Of a DNA stretch of 64,000 nucleotides, positions 45,208 to 53,230 are shown in pieces; the stretch's first letter is position 1; each line of letters starts with the position of its first letter. Source of the DNA: CAKRJP01 sp963634745 (lineage in GTDB: Bacteria; Bacillota; Clostridia; Lachnospirales; Lachnospiraceae); the NCBI GenBank assembly GCA_963634745.1, contig CAVHCX010000004.1, forward strand, positions 62,001 through 126,000, read 5' to 3'. The translations under genes and the position numbers were made by a program. Under the pieces are notes generated by a model that saw nothing but the letters and a program-made list of their open reading frames with translations, had not been told where the DNA came from and made no database searches.

Positions 45208-45232
45208 CGTCCCGAGCAAGACGTTAAAAGGC
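45208..45232 (+). repeat. Pseudoknot motif copy 2 (second stem weak)
   Basis: CGTC-CC-GAGC-AA-GACG-TTAAAAGGC. Stem 1 CGTC/GACG is perfect; the GCTC partner of GAGC is reduced to GC here, though a GCTT occurs about 15 nt further. Confidence 0.6.
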
Positions 45233-46496
45233 AACAAGGGAAAATGGGCTTTCGTTCGGCACAGGAGTACCTGGATGGGACGACTGACGTCGACATAAGC
45301 TTAAAGTCGATGCCAAGGAGAGTCGCATGGACTCGCTTTACATCTACGTAAAGATGCAACTCTGGCAAAGACGGATACTGCTTGTATATCGTATTGAGAA
45401 ACAGGTAAGTCCAAAGCATGTGTCCCGGTATGATTCCGGCGCTAGAAATGGCGATGGTGTTTGGCTACACCAACCAAAATCAAAGGGCTAAATTGTGTAA
45501 GTTAGTAAATCCCGTGCATCAAAGACGTTTTTGGTGCATTCTTCTTTCCTTGTATGGCGTAAAACCAAAAAACACGTCGCAAGGATGCCCGTAGCCGAGC
45601 AATCGGCGAAGAGTAAAGAAGGACGGCATCCCTATGTCGAGAAAGTGTCTCAGTAACCTCCGCGTGATGGATAACTGAGAGCGAAACATGCGAGTATATC
45701 TCTATGATATACGAGAGCAGTCAGGCTGAAAAGGTCTGGTGGAGATGGTGGCTGCGATGCCATCACATGGATAGGGTGAGGAAGTATGCTTATAGCCTAG
45801 AAGGGCAAATCATGCAGACAAAGTAAGGGCACAAACACCTTACGTAAGTCATGCCCTGGGTCATAGGCTCCAAGATAAGGAAAGGCATACCGGAGACTTG
45901 GTTTCCGAGGAATACAAAACTAAGTTATCTCTTGCTAATGGAATAGTTAAAAGCTATTCTTGCGGTGGTGAGAGGGGAATGAGAAAGCTGCGAAGGCAGT
46001 GGACTCATAAAAGGCGAGATACCCGCCGGCGAGACCAAAGTGCCAAATAGGATCGAAGCGAATGAGCTGCTGAAAACCGGGAGAGACCCGGGCGAAATGC
46101 TCATCAAGCCTGAATGGAAGGCTGCGAGCCATGTCTACGGGCATGGAAGAATACAGGGAGAGGGAGTCAGTAGGGGTAACCTGAAGATAAAATCGTTATA
46201 CCTGTAAGAAGTTGAGAAGTCTACATCAAGAAAAATAAGTAGACTGAGGCTGAGTGGGACCAAGGGTGTGAATCCCTTTCCACTTTATCGACCTAGATGG
46301 GTGCAAACCCCAATAGGGAAGCTTCAAAGCGACAGGCCTCTTTGCTGGGGCTCCGCTTTGATGACGCCAGTGTAGGGCTGTAATCTACACCGCCGTGTCC
46401 CGGCGCAGGTGAAAGACCTGAAACGGGTGATGGTTACACACCTGAAAGGTGTGGTTTACCTAGAAAAGAAAAATCATCGCCCCCCTATGAGGGGGG

Positions 46497-46572
46497 ATAA
46501 TTGCCTCGCTTGACCCGGGCGGTTCCGGGGAGAGGCAATTATGTGCCAGAGGGTTCGACTCCCAAAAGGCAC
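46497..46572 (+). ncRNA. Stem-loop plus tRNA T-arm-like hairpin
   Basis: ATAATTGCCTC (46497-46507) pairs with GAGGCAATTAT (46532-46542) over 11 bp around a GC-rich inner part. It is followed directly by GTGCC (46543-46547), AGA, GGG-TTCGACT-CCC (T-loop sequence), AAAA and GGCAC (46568-46572). The second hairpin has the exact TTCGA loop and G53-C61 closing pair of a tRNA T-arm, but there is no D or anticodon arm. It could be the 3' domain of the large RNA or a processing signal. Confidence 0.55.
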
Positions 46573-46909
46573 AATAAAAGACACACAATTTTCTTGTGTT
46601 ATTTGTGTGTCAAAGAGCAAAACACAAGTATGGGCTTCCTTCTTGCCCAGGGGAAAGGAGGGGTGCGTCTCCACAACGCACGTCCACTCTCGCCGGTGGA
46701 TTAAAGCACGCGAATTCCGTATGCTTTAACCTCCTGGTGAGGCCTCGATCGTAGAGGATAAATAATAGCCAATGGCGGAAAGGGGCGAGCTGTGAGCCCA
46801 GGAATCAGAGCAAAGACGGGACGGGACGGGACGGAAATCCTAGGAGTCATAGACCTAGGTCGTCGGAGGCGCAAGGACGCCAAGAGACGGTACCAAGGAG
46901 GTGCAAATT
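46573..46909 (+). other. Structured leader upstream of small-gene cluster
   Basis: Non-coding. It contains hairpins GACACACAA..TTTGTGTGTC (about 46578-46610), GTGCGT..ACGCAC (about 46662-46682), TTAAAGCA..TGCTTTAA (about 46700-46729), CCTC..GAGG and CCTAGG..CCTAGG (about 46839-46859), and a GGGAC tandem repeat (46815-46834). No promoter is recognised. It continues the folded region up to the AAGGAGG of the next gene. Confidence 0.6.
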
Positions 46910-47188
46910 ATGAAAAGACTTAACGAAGAAAAAGTATACTTCGTGTCTTACGAAGTATACAACGGCGGAGGCGTCAAGCTTACCGCCATCTTCAGCCAAA
47001 GAAAGAAGGCTGAAGAGGCCGCAAAGCAGTATCGTGCCTGCGGCCATAAGACGGTAAAGGTTTCACCCCATTTCAGGGTGGAATTAAAAAAGACGGCGCT
47101 AGCCGTCATTGACAGCGACATTGCTGTCAAACTAAAACACAGTTCCGAAGAAGGAACTGTGAACTCTATCGGAGTGTCACGCCGGTAG
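46910..47188 (+). CDS. Small hypothetical protein (hairpin-encoded)
   Basis: A 92-aa basic protein, start chosen at the ATG behind AAGGAGG (MKRLNEEKVYFVSYEVYNGG). Its coding sequence is almost continuous perfect hairpins: GTATACTTCG..CGAAGTATAC (46934-46960), TCTTCAGCC..GGCTGAAGA, GACGGC-GCTA-GCCGTC, TTGACAGC..GCTGTCAA and ACAGTTCC..GGAACTGT. No family is recognised. Confidence 0.6.
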   Translation: MKRLNEEKVYFVSYEVYNGGGVKLTAIFSQRKKAEEAAKQYRACGHKTVKVSPHFRVELKKTALAVIDSDIAVKLKHSSEEGTVNSIGVSRR

Positions 47189-47278
47189 AGAAAACCCGCT
47201 CAAACTCGTGCGGGGAAAAACGAGTAAAATCCTGAATTGACAGGTAGCGCGAAAGCGGGGAAGCCAAAGGGGACGAAT

Positions 47279-47428
47279 ATGTCCTTTAATAAGAGGCATG
47301 AAAATGCCAAAATGGGGTATCAAATCCCTAAAGGTAGCAAAAAAGCTGCCTTGGCCAAACAGGCCAAAAAAGCCCAAAAGCACAAAGAATTTTGGGTAGA
47401 AGAGGAGGAAGAACTCTATGAGTTTTAA
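47279..47428 (+). CDS. Small Lys-rich hypothetical protein
   Basis: A 49-aa protein MSFNKRHENAKMGYQIPKGS ... ELYEF. The ATG behind AAAGGGG was preferred to one 14 codons upstream. Basic middle (KKAALAKQAKKAQKHKE) and acidic end. Coding hairpins include TTGGCC-AAACA-GGCCAA. The end overlaps the next gene start by 11 nt. Confidence 0.5.
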   Translation: MSFNKRHENAKMGYQIPKGSKKAALAKQAKKAQKHKEFWVEEEEELYEF

Positions 47429-47774
47429 ATCCTCGGTCACTATTGTGACCACAAGACGTCAAGTTGAGAGAGGTGAGGTAAAAAATCTCACCTCTCTCGA
47501 CAAGAGGAACCTTGATGGGTTCCGCAAAAATGGCGATTACATCGTCATCCTACAAGAGATTGTGGATGACGACAATGTGATTGTCGACAGAATCACCTAC
47601 CACGGTGGTTCTGAACAAAAATGGGAGCAGAAAGACATAAAAGTCTTTTACTCCCTAAAAGATGTTGAAGTCTTTCTCAACGGTTTCTATCGTTGGGAAA
47701 GATTTATTATAAATGCTCTCCCTGAGGGAAGGGCAAAAAATTTATTGTCTGAGTTTATTCAGACAATGGATTGA
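47418..47774 (+). CDS. Hypothetical protein (hairpin-encoded)
   Basis: A 118-aa protein, AGGAGG upstream, overlapping the previous gene. Beta-rich (SVTIVTTRRQVERGEVKNLT; YIVILQEIVDDDNVIVDRIT). The longest hairpin (47464-47500) has GAGAGAGGTGAG paired with CTCACCTCTCTC, plus TCTTTCTCAACG..CGTTGGGAAAGA and TTGTCTGA..TCAGACAA. No known domain. Confidence 0.58.
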   Translation: MSFKSSVTIVTTRRQVERGEVKNLTSLDKRNLDGFRKNGDYIVILQEIVDDDNVIVDRITYHGGSEQKWEQKDIKVFYSLKDVEVFLNGFYRWERFIINALPEGRAKNLLSEFIQTMD

Positions 47775-47818
47775 AAAAGATGCCGACAACAGAGACAATG
47801 TAAAGGAGGACTCTGTGT

Positions 47819-48340
47819 ATGGAAAAAGAAGAAAAAATTCTGCGCGTAGGCGCAGAATACTGTCGCTTTGTTGGCAGGCTTCTCGAAAATGGAGTAATCC
47901 ATGGAGAGAAGAGTAGGAAAATTTCAGGATATTCTTCTGAAATAGAGGGAAGGATATCCAAAAAAGATTATAAAAAAGATAAAATTTTCCAGGCGTGCAA
48001 AAGCGTCTGGGAAAACGTTGAGGGGAAACACCCTCATTTCAGAATCATATATTATGCCGAAAGATATGGCATAACTCTTCCAAAAGTCATGGAAGAGTAT
48101 ATATACGATAGGAAACAGGACCTGGGGGTTTTCTATTCCGTCGAATGGAAAACCCCGCTATATAAAATGCGAAGGGATTACCCCGTCGCAGAATGGAATG
48201 AAGACATTCCAAAAAAGTTAGTCGAAAAAGAGGAAGACATTTGCATAATAACAAAAGTCTCCCTTATTAGGAAGACAATGTATAGCTTCTTAGGGAAGCT
48301 ATCACTTGTTGAAGAAGAAATAAGAGAAGACTCGTCCTGA
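47819..48340 (+). CDS. Hypothetical protein (hairpin-encoded)
   Basis: A 173-aa basic protein with AAAGGAGG upstream (MEKEEKILRVGAEYCRFVGR). Tyr- and Lys-rich, with no motif recognised. Coding hairpins include ATTCTGCGC-GTAG-GCGCAGAAT (47837-47858), TTATGCC..GGCATAA, ACTCTTCC..GGAAGAGT and ATAGCTTC..GAAGCTAT. Two pseudoknot motifs follow its stop. Confidence 0.58.
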   Translation: MEKEEKILRVGAEYCRFVGRLLENGVIHGEKSRKISGYSSEIEGRISKKDYKKDKIFQACKSVWENVEGKHPHFRIIYYAERYGITLPKVMEEYIYDRKQDLGVFYSVEWKTPLYKMRRDYPVAEWNEDIPKKLVEKEEDICIITKVSLIRKTMYSFLGKLSLVEEEIREDSS

Positions 48341-48389
48341 GCAAGACGTTAAAAGGCTCTCGAGTCCCGAGCATGACGTTAAACCGCTT
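48333..48389 (+). repeat. Pseudoknot motif copies 3 and 4 (tandem)
   Basis: Copy 3 (48333-48359) is CGTC-CT-GAGC-AA-GACG-TTAAAAG-GCTC, both stems perfect. Copy 4 (48364-48389) is GTC-CC-GAGC-AT-GACG-TTAAACC-GCTT, with a G-U in stem 2. They fill the gap between two genes, ending 12 nt before the next ribosome binding site. Confidence 0.8.
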
Positions 48390-48410
48390 GTTTAAGGAAA
48401 GGAGGTAAAT

Positions 48411-49088
48411 ATGAAAGAAATCCTTAAACCGATGTCTTTGGAAGACATCAAAAAAGCCGTAAAGGCAAAAAAAAGAGGATTCCATGAGATCGAATTTCTC
48501 GCGGGATCCCCCGTCGATGAAGGAGACTGTAAAATCTTCGTCACAACGAAGATGAGCTATCGCTTCACTTTGAAGTATAGCTCAAACAAAGTCGTTGCGG
48601 TTGAGAACAAAATCTTCGCCGCTACGACGAAAGAAGAGCTAGAAGAGTGCTACGTTGCACTCAAGAGCCTTTCGAAGGCTCAAAGGGAGTGCGTTTCCTC
48701 CCATGCCGAAAAAATTCTTTTGTGTAAGCAAGAGAATTTTACCAAAGGCGAACCCTTGACGAAAGAGGGGAAAAAGCCGCGCGTGCTTACACACGACGGC
48801 GACGTAGATAACATCATCTACGCCGCAAACGGCTCGGTATTATTGGAAGTATACAAAAGCTTCCAATATAATATACATAAAAGGGTATACCGTATGCCCG
48901 AGACATGCTACTATCGCGTCTCAAAAGACGGTTCGGTTGAGAAACTGGACTCAAGTGATCCGGCTTTGAAGCTGAAGTTAGAGAAGATACGAGAAGAATC
49001 ACGCCGTTTGGCGGGGAAAAAACTATCCCCATCAAAGCCGGCGCTGTGCTACACACTAAAGTGTAGTAACATTCTCTCTATTAAGTAG
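48411..49088 (+). CDS. Hypothetical protein (hairpin-encoded)
   Basis: A 225-aa protein with AAAGGAGG upstream. The N-terminal half (IEFLAGSPVDEGDCKIFVTT) is mixed, the C-terminal quarter charged and helical. No motif recognised. Hairpins: GATGTCTT-TGG-AAGACATC, ATCTTCGT-CACA-ACGAAGAT, GAGCCTT-TCG-AAGGCTC, TATTGGAAG..CTTCCAATA and others. A pseudoknot motif follows. Confidence 0.58.
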   Translation: MKEILKPMSLEDIKKAVKAKKRGFHEIEFLAGSPVDEGDCKIFVTTKMSYRFTLKYSSNKVVAVENKIFAATTKEELEECYVALKSLSKAQRECVSSHAEKILLCKQENFTKGEPLTKEGKKPRVLTHDGDVDNIIYAANGSVLLEVYKSFQYNIHKRVYRMPETCYYRVSKDGSVEKLDSSDPALKLKLEKIREESRRLAGKKLSPSKPALCYTLKCSNILSIK

Positions 49089-49094
49089 AGGGAA

Positions 49095-49121
49095 CGTCCT
49101 GAGCATGACGTTAAAAGGCTC
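49095..49121 (+). repeat. Pseudoknot motif copy 5
   Basis: CGTC-CT-GAGC-AT-GACG-TTAAAAG-GCTC: both stems perfect 4 bp, connector TTAAAAG identical to copy 3. It lies between two genes, 57 bp before the VWA gene. Confidence 0.8.
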
Positions 49122-49177
49122 TACGGGAACAGACGAATGGGGGCAGCGCATCCTACACGCGAGGAAGGGGGCTCTTA

Positions 49178-51154
49178 ATGGGTCACTTAAAGAAATCTGT
49201 GAAGGCGAATTCTTTCGTGTCTGTCGTATACCAAAACGGCAAGGCACCGAAAGACTTGTCGGCAATCCGCGATTGGATAAGGACAACCGCGGAGCTGACG
49301 TGCCCTGACAAGCACATCAGCGTCAGCCTTAATCCAAAGGCTGATACCGCCTATATTCAAAGGGCGGGGAAAAAGAGAGAGAACTTCCGCATAGTTCTCT
49401 CCAGCATGTTGACGAGGATAACCACCGGCATGCCAGATGAGTTTGACAACAAGGACAAGATGAGGCCTTTTGTCCTTGAAACAAGGTTATCTTTGTGTGC
49501 CCAGTTTATCCATGAACTTGGGCACGCTAAGTTTACCGATATGGTAAGCGACACAATTGCTGCTTACCCTAAGAAGGAATATATCGGATTCCTCCATAAC
49601 CTCTTCAATGTTATGGAGGATCCGAAACAGGAAGATTGCATGTCTTCTTGGTGGAAGATCAACTTCCCCTACAAGCTGCAAGCTTCCTCTGTGCTTAGGT
49701 GGCAGGTCAAGAAGATCTTCGGCCCTGCCGCGGAAAAATATGAAGACGACGGGACCCCCGGCGGCTTCCTAAATTACCTACTCTTATGTCTGAGAGTAGG
49801 GCGCAAGAATATCAAGCGTTCTTGCGCAGTCTTCGAAAAATACCAAGAAGGCATTGTTCCTCGGGTCAAAGCCTTCTTGGTAGAAAACGATGGGACGAAG
49901 CGAGTTCAGCTTGCAGTTGAGCTCGGCGAGTGGCTCATCGAGAACGTTACGGAATTTGACTGGGGGGAAGTCCGAATGCCCCCTAAGTCAGAAATTAAAT
50001 CTGGCTCGATGCCTACAGGGTCAAAGCCAGAAAAAGGAGTATCTTCCGGGAAAGATATTCTTGAAGACGGATCGGCATCTTCCTCTCCCGAAACGGACAA
50101 GCCGACGCCTGATTCTGGCGACTCCAAAGGCAAAGAAGGTGAAAGTGCCTCCGATGCCGAGGGGAAAGCCGGCGAAAAAGAAGGTGAAGAGGAGGGCGAA
50201 AAAGAAGCCCCAGAAGAAGAAGGGGAAGAAGTCTTCGAAGACGACATCGAAGACCGCGAGGTCACAGACGAAATCATCGATGATTTCATCCAAGAAGGCG
50301 AAGACCACGAGTGGATCGTGGCTAAAGATGAATACGAATATGATCCACTCGTGGTCGAGAAACTTGATGAACAAATAGAGGAATTCACTGACGCAATCAA
50401 CGACGTCAGTAAGTTCCTCACCCTCTTCAAGGGGCGTATAAAGCCCCGAGAGACGTCAGGTTTCTCGAGAGGAAAGTTTGACGTCAAGGCTGCTATTCGC
50501 AACCGAATGAGCGGTGGTTGCGACGTCAAATGTTTCAAGCAGAAAACCGCGAGAGGCAAAGATGCCGACCTCGCCGTTTCACTTCTTTGCGACAATTCCG
50601 GATCGATGTCCGGGAAAAAGTCACGGATCTGCTCGAAAGCGGCACTTGTCCTGGGGCAAGCCTGCGAATGGGCAGATATTCCTTTTGAATGCAATGCATT
50701 TACAAAGGAGAGGGATGGGTACGACTACACATCCTTCACAATCGTTGAAAAAGGTTTCGAAGATAGCTTCCAAAAAGCGAAGCCATACTTTGCAATCAAC
50801 GATAGCGAGCTTTTAGATCGCTATCTTCAAAGCGAAAGAAGAATTTTTACTTTCAGTGGAAATTCTGAGGAGGTGAATCTCCATTACGTGTGGAAAAAAT
50901 TCGCCTCCGTAAAACACAAGACAAAATTGTTGATTGTCTTGTGCGACGGAGAAACCACCGGCTCCGAAGACGAGTTGAAAAAGGTGGTAAATAACATTGA
51001 GGCCGAAGACGGCATCATTGTTATCGGCATTGGCATTTGCTGCCGAGCCGTTGCGGAAATTTACCCGCATCATAAGTTGTTTAATACAGAGCAAGAGCTC
51101 TCAGAGGAACTTGCTCCGTATTTAATAGACGTTGTGTCGAAGTATTCCAAATAG
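49178..51154 (+). CDS. VWA-domain protein with HExxH motif (CobT-like)
   Basis: A 658-aa protein. An N-terminal region holds HELGHAKFTD (residues 112-121), a zincin-type HExxH; a 130-residue acidic low-complexity linker (EKEGEEEGEKEAPEEEGEE) follows from about 300. The C-terminal third is a von Willebrand A domain with the MIDAS motif CDNSGSMSG (about residue 471) and LCDGETTG. This is the layout of CobT/VWA partners of MoxR-type ATPases, with which it shares the operon (12 bp apart). Such pairs act as metal-insertion or protein-remodelling machines; in phages the target is unknown. Coding hairpins throughout, e.g. 49585-49624. Confidence 0.78.
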   Translation: MGHLKKSVKANSFVSVVYQNGKAPKDLSAIRDWIRTTAELTCPDKHISVSLNPKADTAYIQRAGKKRENFRIVLSSMLTRITTGMPDEFDNKDKMRPFVLETRLSLCAQFIHELGHAKFTDMVSDTIAAYPKKEYIGFLHNLFNVMEDPKQEDCMSSWWKINFPYKLQASSVLRWQVKKIFGPAAEKYEDDGTPGGFLNYLLLCLRVGRKNIKRSCAVFEKYQEGIVPRVKAFLVENDGTKRVQLAVELGEWLIENVTEFDWGEVRMPPKSEIKSGSMPTGSKPEKGVSSGKDILEDGSASSSPETDKPTPDSGDSKGKEGESASDAEGKAGEKEGEEEGEKEAPEEEGEEVFEDDIEDREVTDEIIDDFIQEGEDHEWIVAKDEYEYDPLVVEKLDEQIEEFTDAINDVSKFLTLFKGRIKPRETSGFSRGKFDVKAAIRNRMSGGCDVKCFKQKTARGKDADLAVSLLCDNSGSMSGKKSRICSKAALVLGQACEWADIPFECNAFTKERDGYDYTSFTIVEKGFEDSFQKAKPYFAINDSELLDRYLQSERRIFTFSGNSEEVNLHYVWKKFASVKHKTKLLIVLCDGETTGSEDELKKVVNNIEAEDGIIVIGIGICCRAVAEIYPHHKLFNTEQELSEELAPYLIDVVSKYSK

Positions 51155-51166
51155 GAGGAAATTAAA

Positions 51167-52645
51167 ATGGAAACAATTTTAACTTTACTTTCCAAGGGAG
51201 TTATCTCCCTTGGAAAAACAGACAAAGAGGACGAATACGTCCTTTTTGTCACGACAAAGGACAAGAACTTTGCCGTACCGATGTTGAAGACGAAATCATC
51301 GACGTTTGCATACGTCGATGAAAAAGTTGATGTGGGAGATTATGGGGCAATAAGTTCCTTAATTGAGCAGATCAACAAAAGTAAGGTCTACAAAGGACTT
51401 TACTCGTTTAAGCCGATTTTAAAGAAAGTTCCGGAGCACTCTCACAAGATTGTGTCCTGGGTCTCGGGAGGAATCGACGGCATCAAATCGGTGCAGCCGA
51501 AAAATCTAATCAAGGTCGCAAAAGACCTAGGCTACAATTTTGTCGAGAAGAGTCTCGGGGGGGAGGTTCGAATAAGAGATTATTCGGGTCTACTCACAGA
51601 CCCCATCAACAGGGCCATATTCGAGGCGGACAGGGCCGAAGTAGAGGCCGCTGGTGCGACTGCTAAACTTGAAAAGCAGTCGACTGAGATTAAAGTCGCC
51701 TACGAGGCTCTTTTGCAGGGGCGCATAGGCGGCGTCCTGCTCCTTGGGCCAACAGGGACGGGAAAGAGTTTCCTGGCTAAAATTATAGCCGTGGAAATGG
51801 GAGCACCCTTGCTCTCCGTGCAGATAACAGAAGGGACGACAGTCGATGACCTTGTCGGGTCTTTCGTCCCCGACGGGAAAGGAGGTTTCCAGTTCGTTAT
51901 GGGGCCGCTCCTTAAGGCTTACACGCTAGGTTTCCCCCTAGTGATTGACGAGTTAAATTTCGGGAGCGCAGGTGTTATCGCCTGTGCGAACCAATTCCTG
52001 GATAAAACAGGAAGGGTGACGATTAACGGGAAAACATATTTCCGTAACCCGAATTTTATCGCCTTCATGACGGCGAACCCGGGGTATGAGGGAACAAACC
52101 CCTTAAATGTTGCCTTGAAGAATAGATTCATCAAGGTCAACGTTCCCGCCTTGACGAAAAGGCAGTTCGTAGACCGGCTTGGAGACTATTCAAAGGGGCT
52201 CGGACATCAGCTTAGTCCAAGCTTCTTTGAAAAGCTATACGATTTCTCGGCTTTTGTCGAGAAAGAGAGCGCGTCATCAAAATGGCACGAGAATGTTAAG
52301 TTCTCTGTGCGAAACGCGCAGTCTTTGTGTGACAGTGTTCTGTCATCAAAGAAGTCCTTTGAAGACTTCTTCGCGGCCATCGCTGTCGCGTATATCAATG
52401 ATTTGTCGTGTGACAACGACAATTCGGAGAAACTGTCGCTTTTCAAGAAACAAAGCGACACCGTAGAGCAAGTACGCAAACTGTACGACCTCTACGATTT
52501 CGCCGAAGTCAAGTCAGTCGAGGTGGTCGATACATTCGGAAGCCTCTTCGCTGACATAGACGAAGAGAAAGAAGAGGGGGAGGATAAAAAAGATGATTTC
52601 GTTGATGACATCATCAACTCCTTCTCTTTTGGAGAAGAGGAGTAA
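51167..52645 (+). CDS. MoxR/CobS-like AAA+ ATPase
   Basis: A 492-aa protein. Walker A GPTGTGKS is at residues 194-201, Walker B PLVIDELNFG at about 257-266, sensor-1 region MTANPGYEGTN, and arginine-finger stretch LKNRFIKVNVP, the set of MoxR/CobS ATPases. An N-terminal about 170 residues is a separate domain. It probably works on or with the preceding VWA protein. C-terminus acidic. AGGAGG upstream. The first coding hairpin, TTTCCAAGGGAG-TTAT-CTCCCTTGGAAA (51189-51216), has 12 bp. Confidence 0.83.
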   Translation: METILTLLSKGVISLGKTDKEDEYVLFVTTKDKNFAVPMLKTKSSTFAYVDEKVDVGDYGAISSLIEQINKSKVYKGLYSFKPILKKVPEHSHKIVSWVSGGIDGIKSVQPKNLIKVAKDLGYNFVEKSLGGEVRIRDYSGLLTDPINRAIFEADRAEVEAAGATAKLEKQSTEIKVAYEALLQGRIGGVLLLGPTGTGKSFLAKIIAVEMGAPLLSVQITEGTTVDDLVGSFVPDGKGGFQFVMGPLLKAYTLGFPLVIDELNFGSAGVIACANQFLDKTGRVTINGKTYFRNPNFIAFMTANPGYEGTNPLNVALKNRFIKVNVPALTKRQFVDRLGDYSKGLGHQLSPSFFEKLYDFSAFVEKESASSKWHENVKFSVRNAQSLCDSVLSSKKSFEDFFAAIAVAYINDLSCDNDNSEKLSLFKKQSDTVEQVRKLYDLYDFAEVKSVEVVDTFGSLFADIDEEKEEGEDKKDDFVDDIINSFSFGEEE

Positions 52646-52647
52646 AA

Positions 52648-52688
52648 AAGTCAAGAGGTGGTAAAATACCTCTTGACTTCATTTTTTT
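52648..52688 (+). terminator. Terminator after MoxR/VWA genes
   Basis: AAGTCAAGAGGT (52648-52659) pairs with ACCTCTTGACTT (52668-52679), 12 bp, followed by CATTTTTTT. The 3' arm contains the -35 element of the next promoter. Confidence 0.85.
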
Positions 52689-52700
52689 AAATGATATAAT
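52673..52700 (+). promoter_or_regulatory. Promoter inside terminator arm
   Basis: TTGACT (52673-52678), 16-bp spacer, TATAAT (52695-52700), 15 bp before the next start codon's leader. The -35 box is the 3' arm of the terminator hairpin, so both functions share bases. Confidence 0.72.
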
Positions 52701-52715
52701 AAAGGAGAATAAAAA

Positions 52716-53228
52716 ATGAAAGAAACGATTAGAATAAAAGAAGACGAATTCAACCTCGGGAAAGTCTTAAAACAAGGCAGTTCCGCATCGATTGACCAAA
52801 AAATTGGTGCACTGACTCTCATTGAGAACCAAATCGCCCGCCTTAAGGTTTGCCAAGACTCCCTTAAGGCAGAGATTTCCTCCTCCACATACGAGGGGGC
52901 TGTTGCTGAATTGACAGCAGCAGGGAAGGTTTCGGCAGAAAGCGCACAGCCGGTCGTCGAAATCATCAGAAAGAGTGGAGAGGTTATCTCCGTTCTCTTG
53001 ATGGACGGATCCGATAATGGATTCGAAATTTCAAAAGAGATTAAGGAAAAAGCCGTCCTTGACGGCCTTGTCCCGGATAAATACAAGAAGGTTTCGATCA
53101 CCTTAGATTCTAAGGCGATCGAGAACGACTTCGAGTCTGGGGCCCTTCCTGACATCTTGAAGCCGTATGTATCTCAGCACCCTAAAAAGGTGCTGAAATT
53201 AAGAAAAACCATGAAAGGAGGAAAATAA
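52716..53228 (+). CDS. Hypothetical protein (hairpin-encoded)
   Basis: A 170-aa helical protein: a coiled segment (ALTLIENQIARLKVCQDSLK) then a beta-containing C-terminus (VVEIIRKSGEVISVLLMDGS). AAAGGAG upstream. Coding hairpins: AAGCCGTC-CTT-GACGGCCTT, CGATCaCCTTAGA..TAAGGcGATCG and TCAGCACC..GGTGCTGA. No family recognised. Confidence 0.58.
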   Translation: MKETIRIKEDEFNLGKVLKQGSSASIDQKIGALTLIENQIARLKVCQDSLKAEISSSTYEGAVAELTAAGKVSAESAQPVVEIIRKSGEVISVLLMDGSDNGFEISKEIKEKAVLDGLVPDKYKKVSITLDSKAIENDFESGALPDILKPYVSQHPKKVLKLRKTMKGGK

Positions 53229-53230
53229 TT

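Larger units (their letters stand above)
44930..46480 (+). ncRNA. Large structured non-coding RNA candidate (~1.5 kb)
   Basis: No reading frame with phage-like coding signal. The plus strand is a dense series of stems closed by GAAA-like or short loops, e.g. GAATAG..CTATTC (45940s), CCGGG-AGAGA-CCCGG (about 46077-46091), AGTCTAC..GTAGACT (46217-46246), CAAAGCG..CGCTTTG (46324-46359), GTGTAG..CTACAC (46370-46390), CAGGT-GAAAG-ACCTG and CACACCT-GAA-AGGTGTG. Size and ornateness recall the phage-associated GOLLD and ROOL RNAs, but I cannot align it to either. Two pseudoknot motifs lie in its 5' part. Boundaries are approximate. Confidence 0.65.

Noticed and set aside
45166..45351. 61-aa frame inside the structured region
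   Set aside because: No ribosome binding site or protein-like pattern; it covers a pseudoknot motif and hairpins.
46474..46704. Short frames on both strands around the T-arm-like hairpin
   Set aside because: Open by chance in a GC-rich hairpin area; sequences lack phage-like coding character.
44930..46900. Group II intron or RNase P RNA in the non-coding region
   Set aside because: No GTGYG start or domain V hairpin, no reverse transcriptase, and no RNase P core blocks recognised.
49906..50694. 262-aa antisense Ser-rich frame
   Set aside because: Mirror of the acidic linker of the VWA protein; no start site or conserved motif.
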